Origin: Pseudomonadota bacterium
Lineage (GTDB): Bacteria > Pseudomonadota > Gammaproteobacteria > Burkholderiales > Burkholderiaceae_F
Direction of reading: 5' to 3'
Assembly: GCA_029778535.1 (NCBI GenBank)
Contig: JAKOQB010000172.1
Span: forward strand, 1-64,000
Length of the DNA: 64,000 nucleotides
In this document: in pieces, positions 24,553 through 33,072 of the stretch
Position numbering within the stretch: the stretch's first letter is position 1
Layout: each line of letters starts with the position of its first letter
Made by a program: the position numbers and the translations under genes
The notes under the pieces: model-generated
The model's input: the letters and a program-made list of their open reading frames with translations, nothing else
Databases searched by the model: none
Told to the model about the DNA's origin: nothing

Positions 24553-25218
24553 ATGCAGTGCGCACGCATCATCGTGGCCATCACCGCCGGCGGCCTGATC
24601 GCCGGCTGCGCCAACATGTCGGAAACTCAGAAGGGCACCGCGACCGGTGCCGGCATCGGCGCCGCGGTCGGCGGCATTCTCGGCGCGGCCACCGCCGGCG
24701 GGCACACGGGGCGCAGCGCGGCCACCGGCGCGGCGGTGGGCGCCGCGATCGGCGCGGCCGGCGGCTACGTCTGGAGCAAGAAGATGGAAGACCAGCGGCG
24801 CGCGATGGAGCAGGCGTCGCAGGGCACCGGCGTCAAGGTCGAGCAGACCGCGGACAACCGGCTGAAGCTCGACATCCCCGCCGACGCGTCATTCGACGTC
24901 GGCCGCGCGGAACTGAAGCCCGCGATGCGCACGGTGCTGAACAAGTACGCGACGACGCTGAACCAGCATACGGTGACGACGATCGAGATCATCGGCCACA
25001 CCGACTCGACCGGATCCGATGCGTTCAACGACCGGCTGTCGCTCGAGCGCGCGCAGTCGACCCGCGATTACCTCGTGCAGCACGGCGTGGCGGCGACGCG
25101 CATCGCGATCGCCGGGCACGGCGAGCGCGAGCCGGTGGCGAGCAACGACACCGACTCCGGCCGCGCGGCCAACCGCCGCGTCGAGATCTACGTGGCGGAA
25201 GCCGCGCCGAAGAAGTAG
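24553..25218 (+). CDS. OmpA-family lipoprotein with glycine-zipper segment
   Basis: A 221-residue outer-membrane lipoprotein. The lipobox is LIAGC with C19. Residues 29-75 are rich in glycine and alanine repeats (GAGIGAAVGGILGAA), a glycine-zipper likely to insert into a membrane. The OmpA-like peptidoglycan-binding domain spans about 100-217, with IIGHTDSTGSDAFND and LSLERAQSTRDYL and the final NRRVEIYV. It is of the YiaD type. It has its own GGGAG upstream. Confidence 0.92.
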   Translation: MQCARIIVAITAGGLIAGCANMSETQKGTATGAGIGAAVGGILGAATAGGHTGRSAATGAAVGAAIGAAGGYVWSKKMEDQRRAMEQASQGTGVKVEQTADNRLKLDIPADASFDVGRAELKPAMRTVLNKYATTLNQHTVTTIEIIGHTDSTGSDAFNDRLSLERAQSTRDYLVQHGVAATRIAIAGHGEREPVASNDTDSGRAANRRVEIYVAEAAPKK

Positions 25219-25232
25219 GTAGCACCACCGGA

Positions 25233-25251
25233 CCGCCGGGGCAACCGGCGG
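25233..25251 (+). terminator. Possible hairpin terminator after the OmpA lipoprotein gene
   Basis: A 7-bp GC stem CCGCCGG/CCGGCGG with loop GGCAA, 15 bases after the stop. No T tract follows, so it may be only a stabilising hairpin. Confidence 0.35.
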
Positions 25252-25370
25252 GGTGTCGCGCGCGGGCACCGCGCATCCGCGTACGGCAGTAGCGCGGTGC
25301 GCGGCAGCGCCGGTATGCTGTGCGCGGCGCGCGCGGCGGGACGTGCGCACAAGAAGGTGCAGGGGGAGAC

Positions 25371-26351
25371 GTGAAGAAAGTCACGAAGCTCGCGATCTTT
25401 GGCGTGATCGCAGTGTCCGCGCTCGCGGGCTTCGCCTGGACGCAGGCCAACAAACCGACACGCTCGACGCAGAATGCCTACGTCGGTGCCGACGCGATTC
25501 CGGTCGCCACCCAGATCGCCGGCCGCGTCACGCAGGTGCACGTGAAGCCCAACGCATCGGTCGCAGCCGGCGAGCCGCTGCTCGATCTCGACGATCGGCC
25601 GTACCAGGTCGCGATCGAGCGCGCGCAGGCCAAGCTCGCGCAGGCGCGGCTCGCGGCGCGCGAGAGCCTGGCCGAAGTGTCCGCCGCCGAAGCCGAGGTC
25701 AAGCGCGTCGAGCACCAGATCGGACAGGCGCGCACGCGGCTGGCGCGCGCCAACGATCTGGCGCGGCGCGGCTTCATCGCGCCGCAGAGCGCCGACGACG
25801 CGCAGGCACAACTGGCGATCGAGCTGGCAAGCCTCGACGCGGCGCGCGCGCGCGTGGTGCGCGCACGCACCGAGGCGTATGCCGACGTCGACCAGCATCC
25901 GGCCGTGCTGGCAGCGCTGGCCGAGCTGCGGCAGGCCGAACTGGACCTCGAATACACGCACGTGCGCGCGCCTGCTGCCGGCCGCGCGACCAACATGAAG
26001 CTCACCGTCGGCACGCAGGTGCAGGCCAACGCGCCGCTGTTCATGCTGGTGTCGGAAACGGGCTACTGGGTCGACGCCAACTTCAAGGAGGGCGAGCTGC
26101 CCGGCATCGCCCCGGGCCAGGGCGCCGAAGTCGAACTCGACGCGCTGCCGGGCACGCGCTTCAAGGGCGTGGTCGAGAGCATCAGCCCCGGCACCGGAGC
26201 CGCGTTCGCGCTGCTGCCGCCGCAGAACGCCACCGGCAACTGGGTCAAGACCGCGCAGCGCGTGCCGGTGCGCATCCGGCTGACGCAACTTGCGCCCGGC
26301 ACGGCGCTGCCGATCGGCGCCAGCGCCAACGTCACGGTCCAAGTCCGTTAG
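25371..26351 (+). CDS. HlyD/EmrA-family membrane fusion protein
   Basis: A 326-residue periplasmic adaptor with one N-terminal membrane anchor (residues 5-22), a biotinyl-lipoyl-like half motif (ATQIAGRVTQVHVKPNASV), a long alpha-helical hairpin at about 80-185, and a beta barrel (GYWVDANFKEGELPGI). It pairs with the DHA2 transporter that starts two bases later, giving an EmrAB-like drug or metabolite efflux system. Translation begins at GTG after AGGGGGAG; the in-frame upstream start lacks such a site. Confidence 0.9.
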   Translation: MKKVTKLAIFGVIAVSALAGFAWTQANKPTRSTQNAYVGADAIPVATQIAGRVTQVHVKPNASVAAGEPLLDLDDRPYQVAIERAQAKLAQARLAARESLAEVSAAEAEVKRVEHQIGQARTRLARANDLARRGFIAPQSADDAQAQLAIELASLDAARARVVRARTEAYADVDQHPAVLAALAELRQAELDLEYTHVRAPAAGRATNMKLTVGTQVQANAPLFMLVSETGYWVDANFKEGELPGIAPGQGAEVELDALPGTRFKGVVESISPGTGAAFALLPPQNATGNWVKTAQRVPVRIRLTQLAPGTALPIGASANVTVQVR

Positions 26352-26353
26352 CC

Positions 26354-27847
26354 ATGCAGTCGCGGCAAAGCCGTGTCCTGCTGGCCACGGTGGTGATGGC
26401 GAATCTCCTGCAGGGACTCGACCTCACGATCACCAACATTTCGCTGGCGACGATCGCCGGCCAGATGAGCGCGACGCTGAACGAGGCGGCATGGCTGCTG
26501 ACCGCCTACGTGGTCGGCGCCGCGCTCGGGCTGCCGCTGACGGGCTTCCTGAACGACCGGCTCGGGCGGCGCAACCTGTTCGCCGGCACGGTGGCCGGCT
26601 TCACCGCGTCGTCGCTGCTGTGCGGCGTGGCGACGACGTTGCCGATGCTGGTGCTCGCGCGTTTCGTGCAGGGATTCTTTTCCGCGCCGATCGCGCCGAT
26701 CGGCAACGCGGTGCTGGCGGCGTCGTATCCCGCCGAGCGGCTGCCGACGGTGATGTCGTACTTGAACATGAGCATGGTGATCGTTCCGATCGTCGGCCCC
26801 GCGGTCGGCGGCTACGTCACCGGCGAATTCGGCTGGCGCTGGCTGTTCCTCGCCAACGTGCCGATCGGCATCGGCATCGTGCTGATGGCGCTGCGATTCA
26901 TGGAGGAGACGCCGCGCGCGCAACGGTTGATGGACTGGACCGGATTCGTCGTGCTCGCGGCGGCGCTGGTGTCGCTGCAGCTCGTGATCGATCACGGCAA
27001 CGACAAGGGCTTCGATTCGCCGTTCATCCTCGCCTGCGCTTTCACGCTGCTGGCGGCGGTGGCGATGCTGATCGTGCACTACGCGAGCCGGCCGGCGGCG
27101 CCGATCCTCGGGCTGGCGGCGCTGCGCGACCGCAACTACGTGCTCGCGCTGTTCGCGGTAATACCGTTCTCGATCGCGCTGTGGGGCGGGCAGGTGCTGC
27201 AGCCGTTCCTGTTCCAGCAGCAGTACGGCCATACGCCGGTCGATGCCGGGCTGCTGCTGATGCCGCGCGCGCTCGGCGCGCTGGCGTCGATGTACCTGTA
27301 CAGCCGGATCGCGGCGAGGTTCAGCGCCTCGGCGTTTCTGCTCGCCGGCGGCGCGATCGCGAGCGTCGGCTGCGTATGGATGACGCAGATGTCGCCCGAC
27401 ATGACCGGGCAGTGGATGATCGCGCCGCTCGCGGTGCAGGGGGTCGGGCTCGGGCTGATCGTCACTCCGATCGTCGTGATGGCTTACGTCACGCTGCCCA
27501 AGGAACTCGCAGCCGAGGCCTCGACGCTGTACTTCCTGGTGCGCACGGTCGCGTCGGCGGCGGCGATCGGCGCGATGTCCGCCTACACCACCCACGGCTT
27601 CGACTACTACTGGGGCGAGATGCGCGCGCTGATCGACGCGCTGTCGCCGGCGGCGAACATTTACCTCGCGCCGCTGGGCGTCGCGCCCGAATCGCCCGCG
27701 GGCGCCGCCGTGCTCGCCGCCGTCGTGCAGAAGCAGGCGACGATGGCCGCGTTCATCGACAGCCACTGGGTCGCCGCGTTCGCGACCATCGCGCTGCTTC
27801 CGCTTGCGCTCGCGCTGCGCGCCGACAGCCGGCAGGCGGCGCACTGA
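26354..27847 (+). CDS. DHA2-family MFS efflux transporter (EmrB/QacA type)
   Basis: A 497-residue proton-driven transporter with about 14 membrane helices. Motif A lies in GFLNDRLGRRNLF near 70-80, and motif C-like GPAVGGYVTGEFGWRW near 152-167. The substrate is unknown; EmrB relatives expel hydrophobic toxins. It follows its HlyD-type partner by two bases. The loop near residue 445 is longer than usual. Confidence 0.92.
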   Translation: MQSRQSRVLLATVVMANLLQGLDLTITNISLATIAGQMSATLNEAAWLLTAYVVGAALGLPLTGFLNDRLGRRNLFAGTVAGFTASSLLCGVATTLPMLVLARFVQGFFSAPIAPIGNAVLAASYPAERLPTVMSYLNMSMVIVPIVGPAVGGYVTGEFGWRWLFLANVPIGIGIVLMALRFMEETPRAQRLMDWTGFVVLAAALVSLQLVIDHGNDKGFDSPFILACAFTLLAAVAMLIVHYASRPAAPILGLAALRDRNYVLALFAVIPFSIALWGGQVLQPFLFQQQYGHTPVDAGLLLMPRALGALASMYLYSRIAARFSASAFLLAGGAIASVGCVWMTQMSPDMTGQWMIAPLAVQGVGLGLIVTPIVVMAYVTLPKELAAEASTLYFLVRTVASAAAIGAMSAYTTHGFDYYWGEMRALIDALSPAANIYLAPLGVAPESPAGAAVLAAVVQKQATMAAFIDSHWVAAFATIALLPLALALRADSRQAAH

Positions 27848-27887
27848 CCGCGGCTAAGATCGCCCCTGCTTCTATCGAGGAGTGGGG

Positions 27888-29207
27888 ATGCCGGACGTCG
27901 CCGTCGTTGCGCTCGCGGTTGCACTGATCGTCGCGCTGGTCGCGCTCGTGCTGGCGCGGCGCGGCACGCTCGCAAAGGTCGAATCCGAACTGCGCCGCCT
28001 GAAGGACGAACAGGGCCGGAGCAACGAACGGCTCGAGCGCGAGCTGCGCGCGGCGATCGACGCCGCGGCGACCGGCACCCGCGTGGAGACCGGCGCGCGC
28101 TTCACCGACCTGCAATCGGCGCTGAGCGTGCAGGCGACGCAGGCGGCGAGCGCGCTGGCGCAGAACCTGAATGCGTACGGCCAGACGATGCAGCAGCAGC
28201 TCGTCGACCTGACGCGCTCGATCCAGCTCAATCTCTCCGAAATGCGCGGCACGCTCGCCACCCAGCTCGCCAGCTTGCAGAGCGACAACGCGGCCAAGCT
28301 CGAGCAGATGCGCGCCACCGTCGAGGAGAAGCTGCAGACCACGCTCGAGGCGCGGCTGGGCGAATCGTTCCGCCTCGTGTCCGAGCGCCTCGAGCAGGTG
28401 CACCGCGGGCTGGGCGAGATGCAGGGGCTGGCGCAGGGCGTGGGCGATCTGAAGAAGGTGCTCGGCAACGTGAAGTCGCGCGGCACCTTCGGCGAGGTGC
28501 AGCTCGCCGCGCTGCTGGAACAGGTGCTCGCGCCCGACCAGTACGCGACCAATGTGGCGACTAGGCCGGGATCGAGCGAGCGGGTCGAGTTCGCGGTGCG
28601 GATGCCCGGCCGCGGCGGCGACGGCGAGTCGCCGTGCTGGCTGCCGATCGACGCCAAGTTCCCGAGCGAGGACTACGACCGTCTGCTCGCCGCGCAGGAG
28701 GCAGCCGATCCGGCCGCGGTCGAAGCCGCCGCGAAGGCGATCGAGGCGCGCATCCGACTGGAGGCGAAGACGATCCGGGACAAGTACGTCGAGCCGCCGC
28801 ACACCACCGACTTCGCGGTCCTGTTCCTGCCGACCGAGGGCCTGTTCGCCGAGGCGCTGCGCCGGCCGGGGCTGGCCGAGGCGCTGAATCGCGAGCAGCG
28901 CATCGTGATCGCCGGGCCGACGACGCTCTTTGCCATGCTCAACAGCCTGCAGATGGGCTTCCGTACGCTCGCACTGGAAAAGCGCAGCGCCGAGGTGTGG
29001 CAGGTGCTCGGCGCGGTGAAGACCGAGTTCGGCAAGTTCGGCGACGTGCTGAGCAAACTGAAGGCGCAGCTCGCGACCGCGTCGAACACGATCGACGCCG
29101 CCGAGACGCGCACGCGACAGATGAGCCGCGCGCTGAAAGGCGTCGAGGCGCTGCCGGTCGAACAGGCGGCGCGATTGCTGCCGGTGGAGCGGGCGGAGGA
29201 TGGGTGA
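27888..29207 (+). CDS. rmuC: RmuC family DNA recombination protein
   Basis: A 439-residue protein with an N-terminal membrane anchor (residues 5-25), a coiled-coil region at about 30-180, and the RmuC nuclease-like domain at about 185-400 (GNVKSRGTFGEVQLAALLEQ, LPIDAKFPSEDY, TDFAVLFLPTEGLF, VIAGPTTLFAMLNSLQMGF). It limits recombination at inverted repeats in Escherichia coli. The ATG two codons into the frame has a GAGGAG upstream and was preferred over a GTG. Confidence 0.94.
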   Translation: MPDVAVVALAVALIVALVALVLARRGTLAKVESELRRLKDEQGRSNERLERELRAAIDAAATGTRVETGARFTDLQSALSVQATQAASALAQNLNAYGQTMQQQLVDLTRSIQLNLSEMRGTLATQLASLQSDNAAKLEQMRATVEEKLQTTLEARLGESFRLVSERLEQVHRGLGEMQGLAQGVGDLKKVLGNVKSRGTFGEVQLAALLEQVLAPDQYATNVATRPGSSERVEFAVRMPGRGGDGESPCWLPIDAKFPSEDYDRLLAAQEAADPAAVEAAAKAIEARIRLEAKTIRDKYVEPPHTTDFAVLFLPTEGLFAEALRRPGLAEALNREQRIVIAGPTTLFAMLNSLQMGFRTLALEKRSAEVWQVLGAVKTEFGKFGDVLSKLKAQLATASNTIDAAETRTRQMSRALKGVEALPVEQAARLLPVERAEDG

Positions 29208-29241
29208 CACGCGCAAGGGGAACTAACCAACGAGGAACTCG

Positions 29242-29610
29242 ATGGCCACGATTCGCTACCTCGTCGAAGATGTCGACGCTGTATTGCCGTTCTACGCCGC
29301 GCTGGGCTTCGCGGAGAAGGAACGCTGGGGTCCGCCATTTGCGATGCTCGAACGCGGCGATCTCACGCTGTGGATCAGCGGGCCCGATTCGTCGGCGCGG
29401 CGAGCGCTGCCCGATGGATCGGTGCCGGCGCCCGGCGGCTGGAACCGGCTGGTCATCGAGGTCGATGATCTCGCAGCGGCGATGGCCGCGATCAGGCCGA
29501 CCGGTGCGCGCTTTCGCAGCGAGCCGGTCAAAGGTCCCGGCGGCACGCAGGTTCTGGCCGAGGATCCGTCCGGCAATCCGGTCGAGTTGTTCGAGGCGCG
29601 GCGGGAGTAG
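29242..29610 (+). CDS. VOC (glyoxalase/bleomycin-resistance) family protein
   Basis: A 122-residue single-domain member of the vicinal oxygen chelate superfamily, with TIRYLVEDVDAVLPFY at the start, GWNRLVIEVDDLAAAM in the middle and EDPSGNPVELFE at the end. The glutamate in the last motif is the usual metal ligand; the first histidine ligand is not obvious, so catalysis is uncertain. Confidence 0.88.
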   Translation: MATIRYLVEDVDAVLPFYAALGFAEKERWGPPFAMLERGDLTLWISGPDSSARRALPDGSVPAPGGWNRLVIEVDDLAAAMAAIRPTGARFRSEPVKGPGGTQVLAEDPSGNPVELFEARRE

Positions 29611-29630
29611 GGGGAATTGCAAATGAGGCC

Positions 29631-29657
29631 CCGGCCTGCGTCGGGGCGCCGGGGCGG
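29631..29657. repeat. Half copy of palindromic repeat class A
   Basis: GGCCCCGGCCTGCGTCGGGG followed by CGCCGGGG fills the short gap between two convergent genes. Only one arm of the class A element is present. It could act as a bidirectional terminator stem. Confidence 0.6.
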
Positions 29658-29658
29658 T

Positions 29659-30843
29659 TCACGCGCGCTGCAACCGCCGCAACGCCTCATCCAGCGTCTC
29701 GTCCTTCTTCGCAAAGCAGAACCGCACCACGCGGTTCTCGAACGGCTGCCGGTAGAACACCGACACCGGGATCACCGCGACGCCGTAGTCGACGATCATC
29801 TTCTGCGCGAACTCGGCCTCGGGCAGGTCGGAGATCGCCGAATAGTCGGCGAGCACGAAGTAGGTGCCTTCGCACGGCAGCAGCCTGAAGCGCGTCCGTG
29901 CCAGCCCGAGGCGGAAGCGGTCGCGCTTGGCCTGGTAGAAGTGGCGCAGCCCGAAGTACGGCGCCGGATCCTCCAGGTACGCGGCGAACGCGTGCTGGCC
30001 CGGCGTGTTGACCGCGAACACCATGAACTGGTGCACCTTGCGGACCTCGGCGGTCAGTTCCTTCGGCGCGAGCGCATAGCCGATCTTCCAGCCGGTAGTG
30101 TGGAACGTCTTGCCGAAGCTGGAGATCACGACCGTGCGCGCAGCGAGCTGCTCCGAGGTCGCGAGCGACCGGTGCGGCTGGTCGTCGAACACGATGTGCT
30201 CGTACACCTCGTCGGACAGCAGCAGGATGCCGGTCGAAGCGACGATGTCTTCCAGCGCGCGCAGGTCGTCGTCGCGCAGGATGCGGCCGGTCGGGTTGTG
30301 CGGGAAGTTCAGCATCAGCAACCGCGTTTTCGGCGTGATCGCCGCGCGCACGCGCTCCCAGTCGGGCGCATAGCCGCGCGCGGCGTCGAGCGGGACGAAG
30401 ATGGGCACGCCGCCGGCCAGTTCGATCGACGGCACGTAGCTGTCGTACACCGGCTCGAGCACGATCACCTCGTCGCCCGGCCGCACCAGCGCGAGCACGC
30501 TGGCCATGATCGCCTGCGTGGCGCCGGCGGTGACGGTGATCTCCGTGTCGGGATCGTAGCGGTGCCGGTATAGCTGCTCGTGCTTGACACTCAACGCCTG
30601 CCGCAGCGCGGGCACGCCCGCCATCGGCGCGTACTGGTTGTGGCCGGCCGCCATCGCGTCGGTGAAGTGCTGCTGCAGCCTCGGATCGCAGTCGAAATCC
30701 GGAAAGCCCTGGCCGAGGTTGACCGCGCCGTGCTTGGCGGCGAGCGCCGACATCACGGTGAAGATCGTGGTGCCGACGTTCGGCAGGCGCGACGGACCGA
30801 TCAGGTCGGCGAGCGCGCGCAAGGGCAGGGCATGGTGCGGCAT
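29659..30843 (-). CDS. PLP-dependent class I/II aminotransferase (YbdL / kynurenine-type)
   Basis: A 394-residue fold-type I aminotransferase. NLGQGFPDFD near 42, the AGATQAI phosphate-site region, NFPHNPTGRIL near 170, and the lysine that binds PLP in SSFGKTFHTTGWKIGY near 234-249 match methionine aminotransferase YbdL and its kynurenine/glutamine transaminase relatives. It probably transaminates methionine or aromatic amino acids. It stands alone, divergent from the GNAT fusion gene with an 80-base gap holding ACTATACTCT, a likely -10 region. Confidence 0.9.
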   Translation of the reverse strand: MPHHALPLRALADLIGPSRLPNVGTTIFTVMSALAAKHGAVNLGQGFPDFDCDPRLQQHFTDAMAAGHNQYAPMAGVPALRQALSVKHEQLYRHRYDPDTEITVTAGATQAIMASVLALVRPGDEVIVLEPVYDSYVPSIELAGGVPIFVPLDAARGYAPDWERVRAAITPKTRLLMLNFPHNPTGRILRDDDLRALEDIVASTGILLLSDEVYEHIVFDDQPHRSLATSEQLAARTVVISSFGKTFHTTGWKIGYALAPKELTAEVRKVHQFMVFAVNTPGQHAFAAYLEDPAPYFGLRHFYQAKRDRFRLGLARTRFRLLPCEGTYFVLADYSAISDLPEAEFAQKMIVDYGVAVIPVSVFYRQPFENRVVRFCFAKKDETLDEALRRLQRA

Positions 30844-30923
30844 GCGTGCGAATGACGTGCGACGGGAACGCGAAAACTATACTCTGCGCCACCCGCCATG
30901 CCGCTGCACGGATCGAAGCGCCG

Positions 30924-31964
30924 ATGATCGTCGCCAGCAATTCCCGCATTGCCCTGCGCCGCACGCTGCCGGAGGATCGGATGCGCATCTACCACTGGAT
31001 CGCGCGCAACGACCTGGCGCAGACGATGACCGGCAACGCGCCGCTGTTCGAGCCGCGCGTACCGACCTTCGACGAGTTCCGCGCGCGCCACCCCGAGCAT
31101 TTCTTCACCGGCCGGCGGCCGCTGGCCGGGCGCGTCCTGCTGATCTCCGACGGCACAGAAGACGTCGGCTTTGTCGTTTATCGCAACGTCGATCTGCTGC
31201 GCGACGTGGTCGAAATCGACGGCTGGCTCGCGGCGCGCCGCTTCCAGGGCCGCGGCTATGGTTCGGATGCGATCGCGCTCGCGTGCGAGTGGCTGCAGGC
31301 CGAGTACGGCGTCAACCGCTTCCTGCTGCGCACGTCACGCCGCAACGTGCACGCGCTGCGCGCCGCGCGCCGCGCCGGATTCCGCCAGGCCGACGGCGAT
31401 TCGCGCGAGCTGCTGGCGCAGTTGCGGCTCGAACCCGGCGAATACGCGGACGAGGTGCTGCTGCTGCGGACGTTGCCGTCCCTTCCGGCCACGCTCGCGC
31501 CGGACAGCATGCGCACCTACGTGTTCTTCGACAGCGAGTGCACCAACCTGCAGGAGCCGACGCTGATCAGCGTGGCCGCGGTGGCGACCGATTCGACCGC
31601 GTTCTATTGCGAGCTGCAGGACTGGCCGCAGGCGCAGGCGAGCGATTTCGTGCGCCAGGTCGTGCTGCCGCTGCTCGACGGCGACGCGGTGCCGCTGCCG
31701 ATGGCGCGCGATGCGTTCATCGCCTGGCTGGCGGCGCGCGCGCGCGACCGGCCGGTGACGATCGTCGGCGACTCCGGCTACGACCGGCAGTCGCTCACCT
31801 GGCTGCTCGGCACCGAGGACCTGCCCGACAACGTCGAGTGGCGGCATGTGCCGTTCGCCAGCGAGCACCTCGACGAGGTCATCCGCACGCTCGGGCTGCG
31901 CCGCCATCACGCGCTCGACGACGCGCGCGCGCTGCGGCACGGGCTGCTCGCGCCGCGCGCTTAG
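30924..31964 (+). CDS. GNAT acetyltransferase - DEDDh exonuclease-like fusion protein
   Basis: A 346-residue protein of two unrelated parts. Residues 8-185 are a GNAT domain with the acetyl-CoA loop RRFQGRGYGSDA at 105-116. Residues 196-346 look like a DEDDh 3'-5' exonuclease: D203-x-E205 (FFDSEC), D283 (VGDSGYD) and H328..D333 (HHALDDA). An internal ATG at the junction (MRTYVFFDSE) could start a second product, but the frame is continuous. No known pathway explains the combination. Start chosen at ATG after AGCGCCG; an earlier in-frame ATG overlaps the promoter gap. Confidence 0.78.
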   Translation: MIVASNSRIALRRTLPEDRMRIYHWIARNDLAQTMTGNAPLFEPRVPTFDEFRARHPEHFFTGRRPLAGRVLLISDGTEDVGFVVYRNVDLLRDVVEIDGWLAARRFQGRGYGSDAIALACEWLQAEYGVNRFLLRTSRRNVHALRAARRAGFRQADGDSRELLAQLRLEPGEYADEVLLLRTLPSLPATLAPDSMRTYVFFDSECTNLQEPTLISVAAVATDSTAFYCELQDWPQAQASDFVRQVVLPLLDGDAVPLPMARDAFIAWLAARARDRPVTIVGDSGYDRQSLTWLLGTEDLPDNVEWRHVPFASEHLDEVIRTLGLRRHHALDDARALRHGLLAPRA

Positions 31965-31965
31965 C

Positions 31966-32466
31966 TCACGGAAACGCCGGAATCAGCGGCTCGACGCCGC
32001 GGTCGGTCACTTCCGGATGGCGCTGCGCGACCAGCGCCTTCACTTCGTCGATGCGGCCGGGCGGCACGTCGACCATCAGCAGGATGCGGCCGGCTTCGAT
32101 GTCGGCTTCGAAGGGTTTGAGCTTTTGGTTCGGCGCCGAGATCCCGATCAGCGTCGAGGACCAGCCGCCGAACAGCGCGCCGATCAGCGTGGCGATGATG
32201 AGCCAGCCGATGTCGCCGACACCGGTCATCTTCAGCACCACGCCGACCGCGAGCCCGCCGACCGCGCCGAGCACGGTGCCGAGGAACAGGCTGTGGCGGA
32301 AGTCGGACTTCTGCATGAAGTTGGCCTCGTGCAGTTCGCCGAGCGACATGCCGCGGCGGCCGAGGAAGTGCATGTGGCGGTCTTCGATGCGGGCGAGCAA
32401 CAGGTCGTTGGCGGTCTGGATCGCGCTGCCCAGGTCGGGCAGGACGAAGTACAGGCGTCGGCGCAT
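31966..32466 (-). CDS. DUF1269-like membrane protein
   Basis: A 166-residue protein with a soluble N terminus, two membrane helices (about 60-80 and 87-107, glycine-rich) and a ferredoxin-like C terminus (AGRILLMVDVPPGRIDEV). This pattern matches DUF1269/general-stress membrane proteins, whose job is unknown. A GGAGG precedes the ATG. It converges with the GNAT fusion gene, one base apart. Confidence 0.75.
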   Translation of the reverse strand: MRRRLYFVLPDLGSAIQTANDLLLARIEDRHMHFLGRRGMSLGELHEANFMQKSDFRHSLFLGTVLGAVGGLAVGVVLKMTGVGDIGWLIIATLIGALFGGWSSTLIGISAPNQKLKPFEADIEAGRILLMVDVPPGRIDEVKALVAQRHPEVTDRGVEPLIPAFP

Positions 32467-32546
32467 ACAGCCTCCATGGAGGATGCGACGCCGCTATCTA
32501 TAGGCCTGAGGCGGGCAACAATCAACCCCGTTGCCGCGCGCGGTAA

Positions 32547-32978
32547 TTATCCGGATGCCGCCACCGGATCCACGAACCGGGCCGGCGCGAGGATCAGCAG
32601 GCCGGCCGGTTCCGCCTTGCGCGCGAGCCGCAGCAGAGCCTTGTCCTTGGTGAGCAGGCACTGCGCCCGCGCGGTGAACGCCAGATCGAGGAACGGCTGG
32701 TCGCGCGGATCGGCACAGTGCCACGGCGCCGGGAACACGCGCTCGACCGGCCGTGCGCTGTCGTTCCAATCCGCCAGCAGCGCGCGCTGACGTTCGGCGC
32801 TCAGGTCGAACTGCGGTCGCGCCAGCACTTCGGCGAGTTCGGCGTCGGTCGCGCGCGAGCGCAGCGCGACGCAGGCCCCGCTCGCCAGCGCCGCGCGCAG
32901 CGATGCGACGCCAGGATCGTCGAACACCCACAGGTCGAGCAGCACGTTGGTGTCGAGCACGATCGTCGTCGGGTCCAT
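32547..32978 (-). CDS. PIN-domain protein (putative toxin of the COG1569 type)
   Basis: A 143-residue PIN nuclease-like protein. Acidic residues expected at the metal site are present in VLDTNVLLD (residue 9), DAELAEVL, CADPRDQPFLDLA and LTKDKALL. Such proteins are annotated as toxins, but no antitoxin gene is next to it, so an RNase or solitary role is possible. I chose the ATG beginning MDPTTIV; the frame upstream runs into a class B palindromic repeat (SWMPAGAGM) and is unlikely to be coding. Confidence 0.82.
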   Translation of the reverse strand: MDPTTIVLDTNVLLDLWVFDDPGVASLRAALASGACVALRSRATDAELAEVLARPQFDLSAERQRALLADWNDSARPVERVFPAPWHCADPRDQPFLDLAFTARAQCLLTKDKALLRLARKAEPAGLLILAPARFVDPVAASG

Positions 32979-32993
32979 GGCGCTGCGCACGCG

Positions 32994-33062
32994 TGTCATG
33001 CCCGCGCCGGCGGGCATCCAGGACATTCGCGCCCGCTGAATTCCCGCTTACGCGGCAATGAG
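32994..33062. repeat. Palindromic repeat, class B, second copy
   Basis: Begins GTGTCATGCCCGCGCCGGCG with GGGCATCCAGGACATTC and ends TTCCCGCTTACGCGGCAATG. It is the inverted counterpart of the element between soxX and the thioredoxin gene. It fills the gap between the alcohol dehydrogenase and PIN genes. Confidence 0.75.
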
Positions 33063-33072
33063 CCGGCCGTCT

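Noticed and set aside
32547..32978. A complete toxin-antitoxin module
   Set aside because: Only the PIN protein is present. The neighbours are a membrane protein and a repeat, with no antitoxin-like small gene.
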